Part shown: positions 55,697 to 63,576 of the stretch, piece by piece
Layout of the letters: every line of letters begins with the position of its first letter
How positions within the stretch are numbered: the first letter of the stretch is position 1
Assembly (NCBI RefSeq): GCF_001650735.1
Contig: NZ_LXVY01000025.1
Location: forward strand, 119,144-183,143
DNA: 64,000 nt
DNA from: Sphingomonas sp. TDK1
GTDB taxonomy: Bacteria > Pseudomonadota > Alphaproteobacteria > Sphingomonadales > Sphingomonadaceae
Reading direction: 5' to 3'
Program-made: the position numbers and the translations under genes
The notes under the pieces: model-generated
What the model saw: the letters and a program-made list of their open reading frames with translations, nothing else
Databases searched by the model: none
Told to the model about the DNA's origin: nothing

Positions 55697-57184
55697 ATGC
55701 GCATCGTGCCGGAACAGATGAAGTCACGGCTCAGCTTCATGGAGATGGACGAGGCCCAGCAGACCACGCTGCGCGCCACCCAGCCATGGGTCGAGGCGAC
55801 GCTGGGGGACGCGCTCGACCGCTTCTACGCCCGCGCCTCGGCCACGCCGGAGACCTCGCGCTTCTTCCGCGATCAGGCGCACATGAGCCGCGCCAAGACG
55901 GCGCAGCAGAAGCACTGGGCGCGGATCGCCGCCGGCGATTTCAACGCCGACTATCATGCCAGCGCCCGCCGGATCGGCGCCACCCATGCGCATATCGGTC
56001 TGGAGCCGCGCTGGTACGTCGGTAGCTACGCGATCGTCCTCGAGCACCTGATTGCGGGCGTCGCGCGCCTGAACACCCCCTTCAAGCGCATGCTGCGGCT
56101 GTTCCGCGGACCGAGCACCGAGAAGGCGACGATCGCGCTGGTGAAGGCAGCGCTGCTCGACATGGAAGTGTCGCTTTCGATCTATTTCGAAGAAGCACAG
56201 GCTGAGCGCAACGTTGCCATCACCGCCTTCGAGAACGCGCTGACAGCGCTCGCGGAGGGAGACCTCACCAACGAGCTCAGCGGCCTGCCGTCGAGCTTCT
56301 CGGCGCTGGAGAAGAGCTACAACAAGACACTCGATCGCATCCGCGAGATGATCGCCTCTGTCAGCGACGGCACGATGCGGATCCGCTCCGGTATCAACGA
56401 GATCTCGCAGGCTGCCGAAGACCTGTCGCGCCGCACCCAGGGTAACGCCGCGAGCCTGGAGGAAACCACGGCGGCCGTCTCTCAGATGGACGCCCGCTCC
56501 CGCTCCACGTCGGAGGCCGCGCGCCACACGGTGACCCGCGCCGACCAGGCGATCGCGACCGTCGGCGAAGGCAGGGCGATCGCCGAGCAGGCATCGCAGG
56601 CGATGGGCCGCGTTTCGGAAGCCGCGAAGGGCACCGACAGCGTCATCGAGGGCCTCGACAAGATCGCCTTCCAGACCCGCGTCTTGGCCATGAACGCTGC
56701 CGTCGAGGCAGGGCGCGCGGGAGAAGCCGGGCGCGGTTTCGCGGTCGTTGCGGATCTCGTCTCGGCGCTGGCGATGCGCGCCGAGGAAGAAGCCGGCCGC
56801 GCCCGCGAACAGCTGACGATGACGCAGGCCGAAATCGTCACTGCGGTCGACGCGGTGCAAAAGGTCGACGGTGCCCTCGCCAACATCTCCGGCGACGTCA
56901 GCCAGGTGCACGACCTGCTCGGCAGCATGGCAGCCGACAACGGCGTCCAGGCAACTGCGATCAGCGAGATTTCAAACGCGGTGGGCGCGATGGATCGCGC
57001 CACGCAGCAGAATGCGGCGATGGTGGAGGAAACTTCGGCCGCCGCGCAAAATCTCGCGAACGAGGTCAGCGATCTGGCAAACCTCGCCGCACAGTTCCGC
57101 ACCGAAAAGGCGGGCGCCCGCTTGGGCGGCTATCGCCCGCTCCCGGCGGCGGCGGTTCCGGCACTCATCCGGCCCGATCTCTGA
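55697..57184 (+). CDS. Soluble globin-coupled chemoreceptor (methyl-accepting chemotaxis protein)
   Basis: A 495-residue cytoplasmic aerotaxis-type receptor. Residues about 10-170 form a protoglobin sensor: the proximal haem histidine lies in THAHIGLEPRWYVGSY (His97 from this start), the normal GCS pattern. The rest is coiled-coil signalling domain, with the hairpin tip IAFQTRVLAMNAAVEAGRAGE followed by GRGFAVVADLV. The tip resembles the canonical [21 protein letters not shown], but ADLVS replaces the usual ADEVR. No transmembrane segment is present. Start choice among 55643, 55679 and 55697 is uncertain. The EAL gene converges on it with 16 bases between stops. Confidence 0.9.
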   Translation: MRIVPEQMKSRLSFMEMDEAQQTTLRATQPWVEATLGDALDRFYARASATPETSRFFRDQAHMSRAKTAQQKHWARIAAGDFNADYHASARRIGATHAHIGLEPRWYVGSYAIVLEHLIAGVARLNTPFKRMLRLFRGPSTEKATIALVKAALLDMEVSLSIYFEEAQAERNVAITAFENALTALAEGDLTNELSGLPSSFSALEKSYNKTLDRIREMIASVSDGTMRIRSGINEISQAAEDLSRRTQGNAASLEETTAAVSQMDARSRSTSEAARHTVTRADQAIATVGEGRAIAEQASQAMGRVSEAAKGTDSVIEGLDKIAFQTRVLAMNAAVEAGRAGEAGRGFAVVADLVSALAMRAEEEAGRAREQLTMTQAEIVTAVDAVQKVDGALANISGDVSQVHDLLGSMAADNGVQATAISEISNAVGAMDRATQQNAAMVEETSAAAQNLANEVSDLANLAAQFRTEKAGARLGGYRPLPAAAVPALIRPDL

Positions 57185-57200
57185 TCGGCCGGTCCGGCGC

Positions 57201-59186
57201 TCACCAGTCGCGCACCAGCGCGGCGAGCGCCGGCACGTCGATGGGACTGGAGCACAGAAAGCCCTGAAAATACTGGCAACCTTCCTTGGCCAGCATGTCC
57301 AGTTGCGCCTCGGTCTCGACACCCTCGGCGACCACCGCCAGCCCCAGCGACCGCGCCATGTCGATCACGCCGCGCACCACGATCCGGTCGCGCGGCGAGC
57401 CCGTGATCTCGTTGGACAGCTTCTTGTCGATCTTGAGATAGTCGAGCGGCAGCGCCTTGAGATAGGCGAGGCTCGAATAGCCGGTGCCAAAATCGTCGAT
57501 CGCCACGCGGCAGCCGGCGGTACGGAGGTCAGACAGCAGGGCCGCTGCTTCGCTGAGATCGGCCATGATGCCGCTTTCGGTGATTTCGAGCGTCAACCGA
57601 TGGCGCGGAAAGCCGGTAGCATCGACCCAGCGCAACAGGCTCTCGCCGAAGCCGGGGCGGCCGACATCGCCCGCCGTGACGTTGATCGAAAGGCGCAAGC
57701 TCGCGAGCGAGCGCGGCCAATGCGCGGCGATGGTGAGCGCCCGGCGCTGGACATGTTCGCTCAGCACACCGCACAGCCCAGCACGTTCGGCGGCGGCGAA
57801 CAACGGCTCGGCCCCGATCTCCCCATGCTGCGGGTGCTGCCAGCGGGCCAGCGCCTCCACGCCGATGATTTGCCCGGTAGCGACCGCGACTTGCGGCTGG
57901 AACAGCACACCGATCTCGCCGCGCTCGATACCGCGCCGCAAATCACCGATTAGTGACTCGACCGACGGGCCGCTCCCGGGCCTTGTCGTCCCCTCCCCCA
58001 GCAGTGTTTCGCTTGCCCGCCGCAACAAGCTGGCGGCCCCGTCGCCCGCCACGCTTTCGGTGAGCACTACCTTGGCGCCGAGATGCACCAGCTCGCCGGC
58101 CGCCACGAAGGGCCGCGCCAGCGCCTCCTCGATGCGCCGAGCGGCATTGCGCAGTGCCGGCGTGCCGGGGTCGACCGCCGCCGCGAGGAAGTCGGACCCG
58201 CCAATGCGCGCGACGACGACATCCTGCCCGAGCGTCTCGCGCGCTGCCTCCGCGACCCGGCGCGACACGCTGCGAAGCAATTCATCGCCGGCGGGACGGC
58301 CATAGGCGGTATTGATCGTGTCGAAGCGGGTGAGGCCGACCAGCACCAGCCCGATCCGCTGCCCCTTCTCCATGGCGCGATCGATCCAGCGCCGCGCACT
58401 CGGCGCATCGCGCGCGCCGGTAAGCACGTCGCGAACCGCGGCGCCGGCGTCGGGGGTCAGCCCCAGCGGCTCTACCAGGGCATCGATCTGGCCGGTTTCG
58501 GCGTCATATTGCAGATGCTGCACCACGCGGCCCTTGCCCGGGAGATCATGGGCAAAGGCGGTGGAGCCCGCCTCGCGCAGCCGTCGCAACGCCGCCCAGG
58601 CCAGCCGACGATCGGAAAGCGCAAGCCGACCGAACAGGGCACGCGGCCCAGGTGCCTCCGGCAAATCGAGCAACTGCGCCAGCGCCGGGGTCAGTTCGAT
58701 GGAACCGGACGCCGGATCGAAGCGCCATCCGAGCGGATTGGACATGCTCGTGCCCTGCCCCGCCCAGCCGGAAAGCCGTTCGACATAGCGTTCCGCGAAT
58801 CGAATGGCGTGCGCGATCGCCGCCGACGACATCGGGCTTCCCAGGAAATGGGTCGCACCGGCCTCGTAGAAGCGGCCCATATGGACCGTGTCGCTCTGCG
58901 AGACGAGGATCAGCAGCGCCGCGCCATACGCCTTGATCGTTGGCCCGAGCAGGCGGGCCGCGTCCAACCCTTCCGTCATGGCGCCGCGCGCATCGATCAC
59001 GGCGACCGAGGCGCCGCTCGCCAGGAAGCGGGTTTCCAATCCTTCGCTGCGACGCGCGGCGACGACCCGCCAGCCGCCCCCCGCCGCCGCAGCCGCAACC
59101 TCGTCGCGCTGACGGAACGAGAGCACGAAAACCGGCACTTCGGGCGCCGGCGCGGTACTCGGGACGATCGTGAACCCTTCTTCCAT
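57201..59186 (-). CDS. REC-like/PAS/degenerate GGDEF/EAL cyclic-di-GMP phosphodiesterase
   Basis: A 661-residue cytoplasmic signalling protein. Residues about 15-135 resemble a response-regulator receiver without its conserved lysine (GATHFLGSPMS); residues about 150-245 look PAS-like (NPLGWRFDPASGSIEL). The GGDEF domain has RIGGSDF instead of GGDEF, so cyclase activity is unlikely. The EAL domain keeps its metal and catalytic residues: VEALARW, the Asn of INVTAGD, LEITES, IDDFGTGYSSLAYL, LKIDKKL, AEGVE and QGF. It should thus degrade c-di-GMP to pGpG. The ATG at 59186 follows GAGGG. Divergent from moaA. Confidence 0.87.
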   Translation of the reverse strand: MEEGFTIVPSTAPAPEVPVFVLSFRQRDEVAAAAAGGGWRVVAARRSEGLETRFLASGASVAVIDARGAMTEGLDAARLLGPTIKAYGAALLILVSQSDTVHMGRFYEAGATHFLGSPMSSAAIAHAIRFAERYVERLSGWAGQGTSMSNPLGWRFDPASGSIELTPALAQLLDLPEAPGPRALFGRLALSDRRLAWAALRRLREAGSTAFAHDLPGKGRVVQHLQYDAETGQIDALVEPLGLTPDAGAAVRDVLTGARDAPSARRWIDRAMEKGQRIGLVLVGLTRFDTINTAYGRPAGDELLRSVSRRVAEAARETLGQDVVVARIGGSDFLAAAVDPGTPALRNAARRIEEALARPFVAAGELVHLGAKVVLTESVAGDGAASLLRRASETLLGEGTTRPGSGPSVESLIGDLRRGIERGEIGVLFQPQVAVATGQIIGVEALARWQHPQHGEIGAEPLFAAAERAGLCGVLSEHVQRRALTIAAHWPRSLASLRLSINVTAGDVGRPGFGESLLRWVDATGFPRHRLTLEITESGIMADLSEAAALLSDLRTAGCRVAIDDFGTGYSSLAYLKALPLDYLKIDKKLSNEITGSPRDRIVVRGVIDMARSLGLAVVAEGVETEAQLDMLAKEGCQYFQGFLCSSPIDVPALAALVRDW

Positions 59187-59265
59187 GCGCCCTCGATAGC
59201 GACTCGGTACGCGCTCCGCCATCCAAGCCTTGTGCAGCGGGGACCTACGCCCTACCTCGCGGCCC

Positions 59266-60282
59266 ATGGCCAGCGTACCCGCTTCCGAGACACCACCCAT
59301 GCTGGTTGATCGCCACAATCGCGCGATCCGCTATCTGCGTATTTCCGTCACCGATCGCTGCGATCTTCGTTGCCGCTATTGCATGGCGGAACACATGACC
59401 TTCCTGCCGCGCGATGCGGTGCTCAGCCTGGAAGAGCTGGCGGCGATCGCGGGCCGCTTTGTCGATCGCGGCGTCACCAAGATCCGGCTGACCGGCGGCG
59501 AACCGCTGGTCCGACGCAACATGATGACGCTGGTCGAGCAGCTTGGCGCGCGGATCGGCGAGGGCCTGAAGGAACTCACGCTTACCACCAACGCGACGCG
59601 GCTGGCGCAATATGCGCAGGGCCTGGCCGATGCCGGGGTGCGCCGCATCAATGTCAGCCTGGACAGCCGCGACCCGGAAACCTTCCGCTACATCACGCGC
59701 CACGGCGATGTAGGGCAGGTTCTGGAGGGCGTGGCAGCCGCGCAGGCTGCCGGCATGCGGGTGAAGATCAACATGGTCGCCCTGCGCGGCCTGAACGAAG
59801 ATCAGATCGAACCGATGCTCGCCTGGGTCGCGGCGAACGGCATGGACCTTTCGCTGATCGAGACGATGCCGATGGGCCTTATCGACGAAGATCGCGCCGA
59901 TCGCTTCCTGCCGCTGCCGGAGGTTCTGGCGCGGTTGAAGAACAGCTTCGATCTGGTCGCCGATTCGTACGACAGCGGCGGGCCGGCGCGGTACTGGCGC
60001 GTGGGCGGCAGCGATAGCCGGCTGGGGCTGATCTCGCCGCTCACCAACAATTTCTGCGCGAGCTGCAACCGTGTTCGGCTTTCGACCGACGGGCGCCTGC
60101 ACATGTGCCTCGGCCATGACGATTCGGTGGATCTGAAGGCGGCGATTCGCAGCGGTGGACTGGAGGCCGTGGACGAAGCGATCGACCGCGCCCTCGCCGC
60201 CAAGCCGGAGCGGCATGATTTCCGTATCGAGGCCGGCGCTGCGCCTGCGGTGTCGCGCCACATGAGCGTCACCGGCGGATGA
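59266..60282 (+). CDS. moaA: GTP 3',8-cyclase MoaA
   Basis: MoaA is the radical-SAM enzyme that converts GTP to the first intermediate of molybdenum-cofactor synthesis (3',8-cyclo-7,8-dihydro-GTP). The N-terminal cluster motif is CDLRCRYC (CxxxCxxC), the second cluster uses CASCNRVRLSTDGRLHMC, and the protein ends in VTGG, the C-terminal Gly-Gly required for activation. Length from ATG 59266 is 338 residues; ATG 59299 is a possible shorter start. The stop overlaps the nadK start (ATGA). Confidence 0.95.
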   Translation: MASVPASETPPMLVDRHNRAIRYLRISVTDRCDLRCRYCMAEHMTFLPRDAVLSLEELAAIAGRFVDRGVTKIRLTGGEPLVRRNMMTLVEQLGARIGEGLKELTLTTNATRLAQYAQGLADAGVRRINVSLDSRDPETFRYITRHGDVGQVLEGVAAAQAAGMRVKINMVALRGLNEDQIEPMLAWVAANGMDLSLIETMPMGLIDEDRADRFLPLPEVLARLKNSFDLVADSYDSGGPARYWRVGGSDSRLGLISPLTNNFCASCNRVRLSTDGRLHMCLGHDDSVDLKAAIRSGGLEAVDEAIDRALAAKPERHDFRIEAGAAPAVSRHMSVTGG

Positions 60283-61055
60283 GCACGCCCAAGCTGCGTG
60301 CGTTGCTGGCCTCCCCTACCGCCCCGGCGCAGACCGCGGCGGAGGAGCTGCGCCAGGCCTATGACTGGGTGCCGATCGAAGAGGCCGAGGAGGTCGTTGC
60401 GCTTGGCGGGGACGGCTTCATGCTGCAGACACTCCACGCCATGCTGGAGCGCCGGCGGCTGCTGCCGGTGTTCGGTATGAATCTCGGCACGGTTGGCTTC
60501 CTCATGAACGACTGGGGGCTGGACGGGCTCGTTCAGCGCCTGGAGCGCGCCCGCCCGTTCCGCGTGGCCCCGCTGACGATGACGGCCACGACCGTCGAAG
60601 GCGAGACTTGCGTCGTGCCTGCGATCAACGAAGCCTCGCTGCTCCGCGAAACGCGCCAGACCGCCAAGCTGGAAGTGACGATCAACGGCCGAGTCGTGAT
60701 TCCGGAGCTGGTATGCGACGGCATTCTCGTCGCCACGCCGGCGGGATCGACCGCATATAATTTCTCCGCGCAGGGGCCGATTCTTCCGCTGGGCTCTGCC
60801 TTGCTGGCGCTCACGCCGATCAGTCCCTTCCGTCCGCGGCGCTGGCGCGGTGCGATCCTGCCGGAGAAGACCCGCATCGATATCCGCGTGCTGGAGGCCG
60901 ACAAGCGCCCGGTGAGCGCAGTGGCCGATCAGCGCGAAATTCGGGAAGTGTGCAGCGTACATGTCGAGATCGACCGCATGCGCGACCTCACGCTGATGTT
61001 CGATCCGGAGCACGCATTGGACGACCGGATAACGATGGAACAATTTATTGCATAA
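60279..61055 (+). CDS. nadK: NAD kinase
   Basis: NAD kinase phosphorylates NAD to NADP. The 258-residue protein carries the catalytic GGDGFML motif near residue 45 and the second signature INEASLLR near residue 118; TPAGSTAYNFSAQGPIL contributes the nucleotide site. It is slightly shorter than typical (about 290), as is common in alphaproteobacteria. It overlaps moaA by four bases, so NADP supply and cofactor synthesis are co-transcribed by organisation only. tRNA-Asn follows 84 bases downstream. Confidence 0.94.
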   Translation: MSTPKLRALLASPTAPAQTAAEELRQAYDWVPIEEAEEVVALGGDGFMLQTLHAMLERRRLLPVFGMNLGTVGFLMNDWGLDGLVQRLERARPFRVAPLTMTATTVEGETCVVPAINEASLLRETRQTAKLEVTINGRVVIPELVCDGILVATPAGSTAYNFSAQGPILPLGSALLALTPISPFRPRRWRGAILPEKTRIDIRVLEADKRPVSAVADQREIREVCSVHVEIDRMRDLTLMFDPEHALDDRITMEQFIA

Positions 61056-61061
61056 AACCCC

Positions 61062-61090
61062 TTGCGCCTTTCGAAAACCCGGTGCTAAAG
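61062..61090 (+). promoter_or_regulatory. Probable tRNA-Asn promoter
   Basis: TTGCGC (61062-61067), a 17-base spacer and CTAAAG (61085-61090) lie about 50 bases before the tRNA. The GCGCCTTT/AAAGGCGC hairpin (61064-61094) overlaps it and may also end nadK transcription. Confidence 0.4.
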
Positions 61091-61139
61091 GCGCGCCTCC
61101 CGACGCGGTGACCCACCGCCAAGGGGTTGACCAGAGTGG

Positions 61140-61214
61140 TCCCCGATAGCTCAGCGGTAGAGCATTCGACTGTTAATCGAATGGTCGTAGGTTCGAATCC
61201 TACTCGGGGAGCCA
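61140..61214 (+). tRNA. tRNA-Asn (anticodon GTT)
   Basis: A 75-base cloverleaf with encoded CCA: acceptor TCCCCGA/TCGGGGA, D-arm GCTC-AGCGGTA-GAGC, anticodon arm TTCGA-CTGTTAA-TCGAA with GTT, variable TGGTC, T-arm GTAGG-TTCGAAT-CCTAC, discriminator G. The gene is complete and serves as the probable integration target of the element to its right. Confidence 0.97.
61196..61214 (+). other. Presumed left attachment site at the tRNA-Asn 3' end
   Basis: The integrase gene begins 150 bases after the tRNA 3' end on the same strand, the usual layout when a tyrosine-integrase element has recombined into a tRNA gene and rebuilt its 3' end. The matching right copy was not found before position 64000, so the exact core is unknown. 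Confidence 0.45.
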
Positions 61215-61226
61215 TCTGCTCATGTC

Positions 61227-61316
61227 GGGACCGGTTACGACCGGTCCCCACATCTTGAAATCCTCACTTTTCTGCGACATTGCACGATCGAGACCGGTCA
61301 TCGCCGGTCAGTGCAA
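61227..61316. repeat. Palindrome array between tRNA-Asn and integrase
   Basis: Two perfect dyads share the core ACCGGT. The first, GGGACCGGT-TACG-ACCGGTCCC (61227-61248), has nine-base arms and a four-base loop. The second, GACCGG-TCATCG-CCGGTC (61292-61309), lies inside outer arms TTGCAC (61280-61285) and GTGCAA (61311-61316). They may be integrase or excisionase arm sites, or regulatory hairpins before int. Confidence 0.6.
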
Positions 61317-61363
61317 GGCCACCATTCTGGGGGCCCCGCTGGGGTCAGCGGTTGGGGGGAAAA

Positions 61364-62647
61364 GTGCTTACGGACTTGCAGTGCCGCAAAGCGGCGGCGC
61401 GCGACAAACCCTACAAGCTGACGGACGCCAACGGGCTCTATCTCTACGTCACCCCCGCGGGTGCGAAGTCGTGGCGGTTCAAGTACCGATTCGGCGCACG
61501 GGCGGATGGCAAGACGGGCCAGGTCGAGCGCAAGCTGGTGTTCGGGGCCTATCCGGAAATGACGCTGCAGGAAGCCCGCGATTCGCGAGATGCAGCGCGG
61601 AAGCTGCTGCGCGACGGGATCGATCCCGGGGTACGGCGACGGCAGCAGCAGGCGGCAGCAGCGCTGACTGCGCGGGTGACGTTCGAATCGGTGGCGAGGG
61701 ATCTGCACCAAGTGCGCTCGCGCACGCTGGACGCCCGGTACAGCCAGCAGATTATGGAGCGCCTGGAGCGCCATGCCTTCCCGGATCTTGGGGCGCTACC
61801 GATCACCGAGATCACCGCGCCACTGGTGCTCGAGGTGATCAGGGCGGTAGAAGAGACCGGTGCCCTCGAGATGGCGCACCGCGTTCGTTCGCACATCTCG
61901 GACGTTTTCGTGCACGCGATTGCGACCGGCCGTGGAATGAGCGACCCGGCGGCGATCATCAGCAAAGCGCTGGTCGCGCGAACGCCGAAGCTGCGGCCTG
62001 CGCAGACGAAGATCGAATCCGCGCGATCGGCGTTGATCGCGGTCGAATCGCAGCCGGTCTATTGGGGCACCCTGCTCGCTTCGCGCTTGATGGCGTTGAC
62101 GGCCGCTCGGCCGGGCGTGGTGCAGCTTGCCGAGCGCAGCGAGTTCGAACAGTTGGATACGCCGAACCCGATCTGGCGTATCCCGGCGGCGAAGATGAAG
62201 CTCACGCGCACGCAGAAGCGCGACCTGGCGTACGAGTTCGTCATTCCACTCTCCACACATGCAGTCGCGGTGGTGAAGCTGGCACAGGATCTATCGGGCA
62301 GCAGCTATCTGTTCCCGGGCTATTCGGATCCGCGGAAGCCGATCTCGAACAGCACGATCAGCAAGCGCTATCGGGACGCAGGCCTCACCGGCAAGCATGT
62401 GCCGCACGGGTGGCGGGCGAGCTTTTCGACCATCATGAACGAACAGGCGGCGCTCGAAGATCGGCTCACCGATCGCGAGATCATCGACATGATGCTTGCC
62501 CACATTCCTGGCGGCGTGGAGGTGGTCTACAATCGCTCGCTCTACATGGGACGACGACGGGAGATCGGGCAGGCCTGGGGGGATATGCTCATGAAGGGCA
62601 TCCCTGCACCCGCCGATCTGATCATGCGGGGCGCGCGCAGGCGCTGA
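61364..62647 (+). CDS. int: Tyrosine-type site-specific integrase (P4-like)
   Basis: A 427-residue integrase of the DUF4102/P4-int group that recombines the element with the tRNA-Asn site. The N-terminal arm-binding domain starts LTDLQCRKAAARDKPYKLTD and contains ANGLYLYVTPAGAKSWRFKYR (two adjacent motifs). The catalytic domain has the first arginine in TAARPGVV, HGWR, the second-histidine region LAHIPGG and the tyrosine nucleophile in VYNRSLY; TDREIIDMM is also typical. A GTG start at 61364 follows GGGGGAAAA; longer in-frame starts (61280) would cross the second palindrome. The HTH gene begins 16 bases after its stop. Confidence 0.9.
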   Translation: MLTDLQCRKAAARDKPYKLTDANGLYLYVTPAGAKSWRFKYRFGARADGKTGQVERKLVFGAYPEMTLQEARDSRDAARKLLRDGIDPGVRRRQQQAAAALTARVTFESVARDLHQVRSRTLDARYSQQIMERLERHAFPDLGALPITEITAPLVLEVIRAVEETGALEMAHRVRSHISDVFVHAIATGRGMSDPAAIISKALVARTPKLRPAQTKIESARSALIAVESQPVYWGTLLASRLMALTAARPGVVQLAERSEFEQLDTPNPIWRIPAAKMKLTRTQKRDLAYEFVIPLSTHAVAVVKLAQDLSGSSYLFPGYSDPRKPISNSTISKRYRDAGLTGKHVPHGWRASFSTIMNEQAALEDRLTDREIIDMMLAHIPGGVEVVYNRSLYMGRRREIGQAWGDMLMKGIPAPADLIMRGARRR

Positions 62648-62663
62648 CGACGGGAGGCCGCGC

Positions 62664-63512
62664 ATGACGGCCCACTCGGTCAACCAGATCCTCAAGGGTT
62701 TCAGCGCGAAGCTGCAGGGCAAGACCCGCGGGCCCGATCACGACCCAGATGGCAAGCGCCGCACGCCGCACCGTGACAGCTATGATGTCGACGACGCGCG
62801 GGCGAAGCCATGGCGGCCGATCGGTGACGGTAGCGTGCGCCAAGGCCTACTGTACCGCGAGGCCCTGATCCAGGCGGCCAAGGAGCTGTACCAGCAGCTC
62901 TGGCAGGAATATCCGCTGGCCGAAATCCGCGAAGCGCGCGCGCGACAAGCCGAATTGTCGGCTGAGCTGGATCGCTACGCTGCCGGTGCCGAAGCGGCTA
63001 CCGGGCGCCCTGCCCTCATCCGCCAAGAGCTCGGCCAAGTTTCGGGATACCTCCGGGCAGCCGAGGGGCGCCTACGGCGCGTCGACCTGACCGTGCTCGA
63101 GGCTGTGCTGCAAACGCTCGACTTCGCGACCGGCCGGCTGTTTCCGGCGATCGACACGATCGCCACGCGGGCGGGCTGCCACCGAAACAGCGTGATCGCC
63201 GCGCTTCGACGGCTGCGCGATCATGGACTGATCTCGTGGGTGCGTCGGACGATCAAGACCTCCAATGAGGGCGAGTTCGCGCCGCAGCGAGAGCAGACCA
63301 GCAACGCCTACTATTTCGAACACCGCACCAAGATGGCTGCGCGCGTCTTCCAGCGCTATTGCCAGCTGCTGGTGACGAAACTCCGCCGATTGGGCGGCCT
63401 GCCCCAGGCGGTCCCCCAAAGACGCCCTCGCGAGCCCCAGGACCCGGCCCTTCGACAGGCGCTTGACGCCTTGGCCGCAGGCGTCGCCCTTCGCGAAAGC
63501 GCGAGTACATAG
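62664..63512 (+). CDS. HTH protein of the integrative element (replication-initiator-like)
   Basis: A 282-residue basic protein. Residues 1-60 are polar; residues 60-130 are helical with a coiled-coil character (EIREARARQAELSAELDRY). The middle contains a winged-helix segment, RLFPAIDTIATRAGCHRNSVIAALRRLRDHGLISW (read here as adjoining motifs), of the HTH_36 type found in plasmid or phage replication proteins. The C-terminus is Arg/Ala-rich. GGGAGG precedes the ATG and the gene follows int by 16 bases, so they are probably co-transcribed. DNA binding is likely; initiation of replication is only a possibility. Confidence 0.6.
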   Translation: MTAHSVNQILKGFSAKLQGKTRGPDHDPDGKRRTPHRDSYDVDDARAKPWRPIGDGSVRQGLLYREALIQAAKELYQQLWQEYPLAEIREARARQAELSAELDRYAAGAEAATGRPALIRQELGQVSGYLRAAEGRLRRVDLTVLEAVLQTLDFATGRLFPAIDTIATRAGCHRNSVIAALRRLRDHGLISWVRRTIKTSNEGEFAPQREQTSNAYYFEHRTKMAARVFQRYCQLLVTKLRRLGGLPQAVPQRRPREPQDPALRQALDALAAGVALRESAST

Positions 63513-63552
63513 GATGTGCTCTGTCCACACTAAGAATTTAAGGAAATGAGGA

Positions 63553-63576
63553 ATGGGCTCGTTTGAGCGAGCCCAT
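63553..63576. terminator. Hairpin after the HTH gene
   Basis: ATGGGCTCG and CGAGCCCAT form a perfect nine-pair stem around TTTGAG, 40 bases after the stop. It lacks a T-run, so it may be a weak or factor-dependent terminator or an mRNA-stabilising end. Confidence 0.45.
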
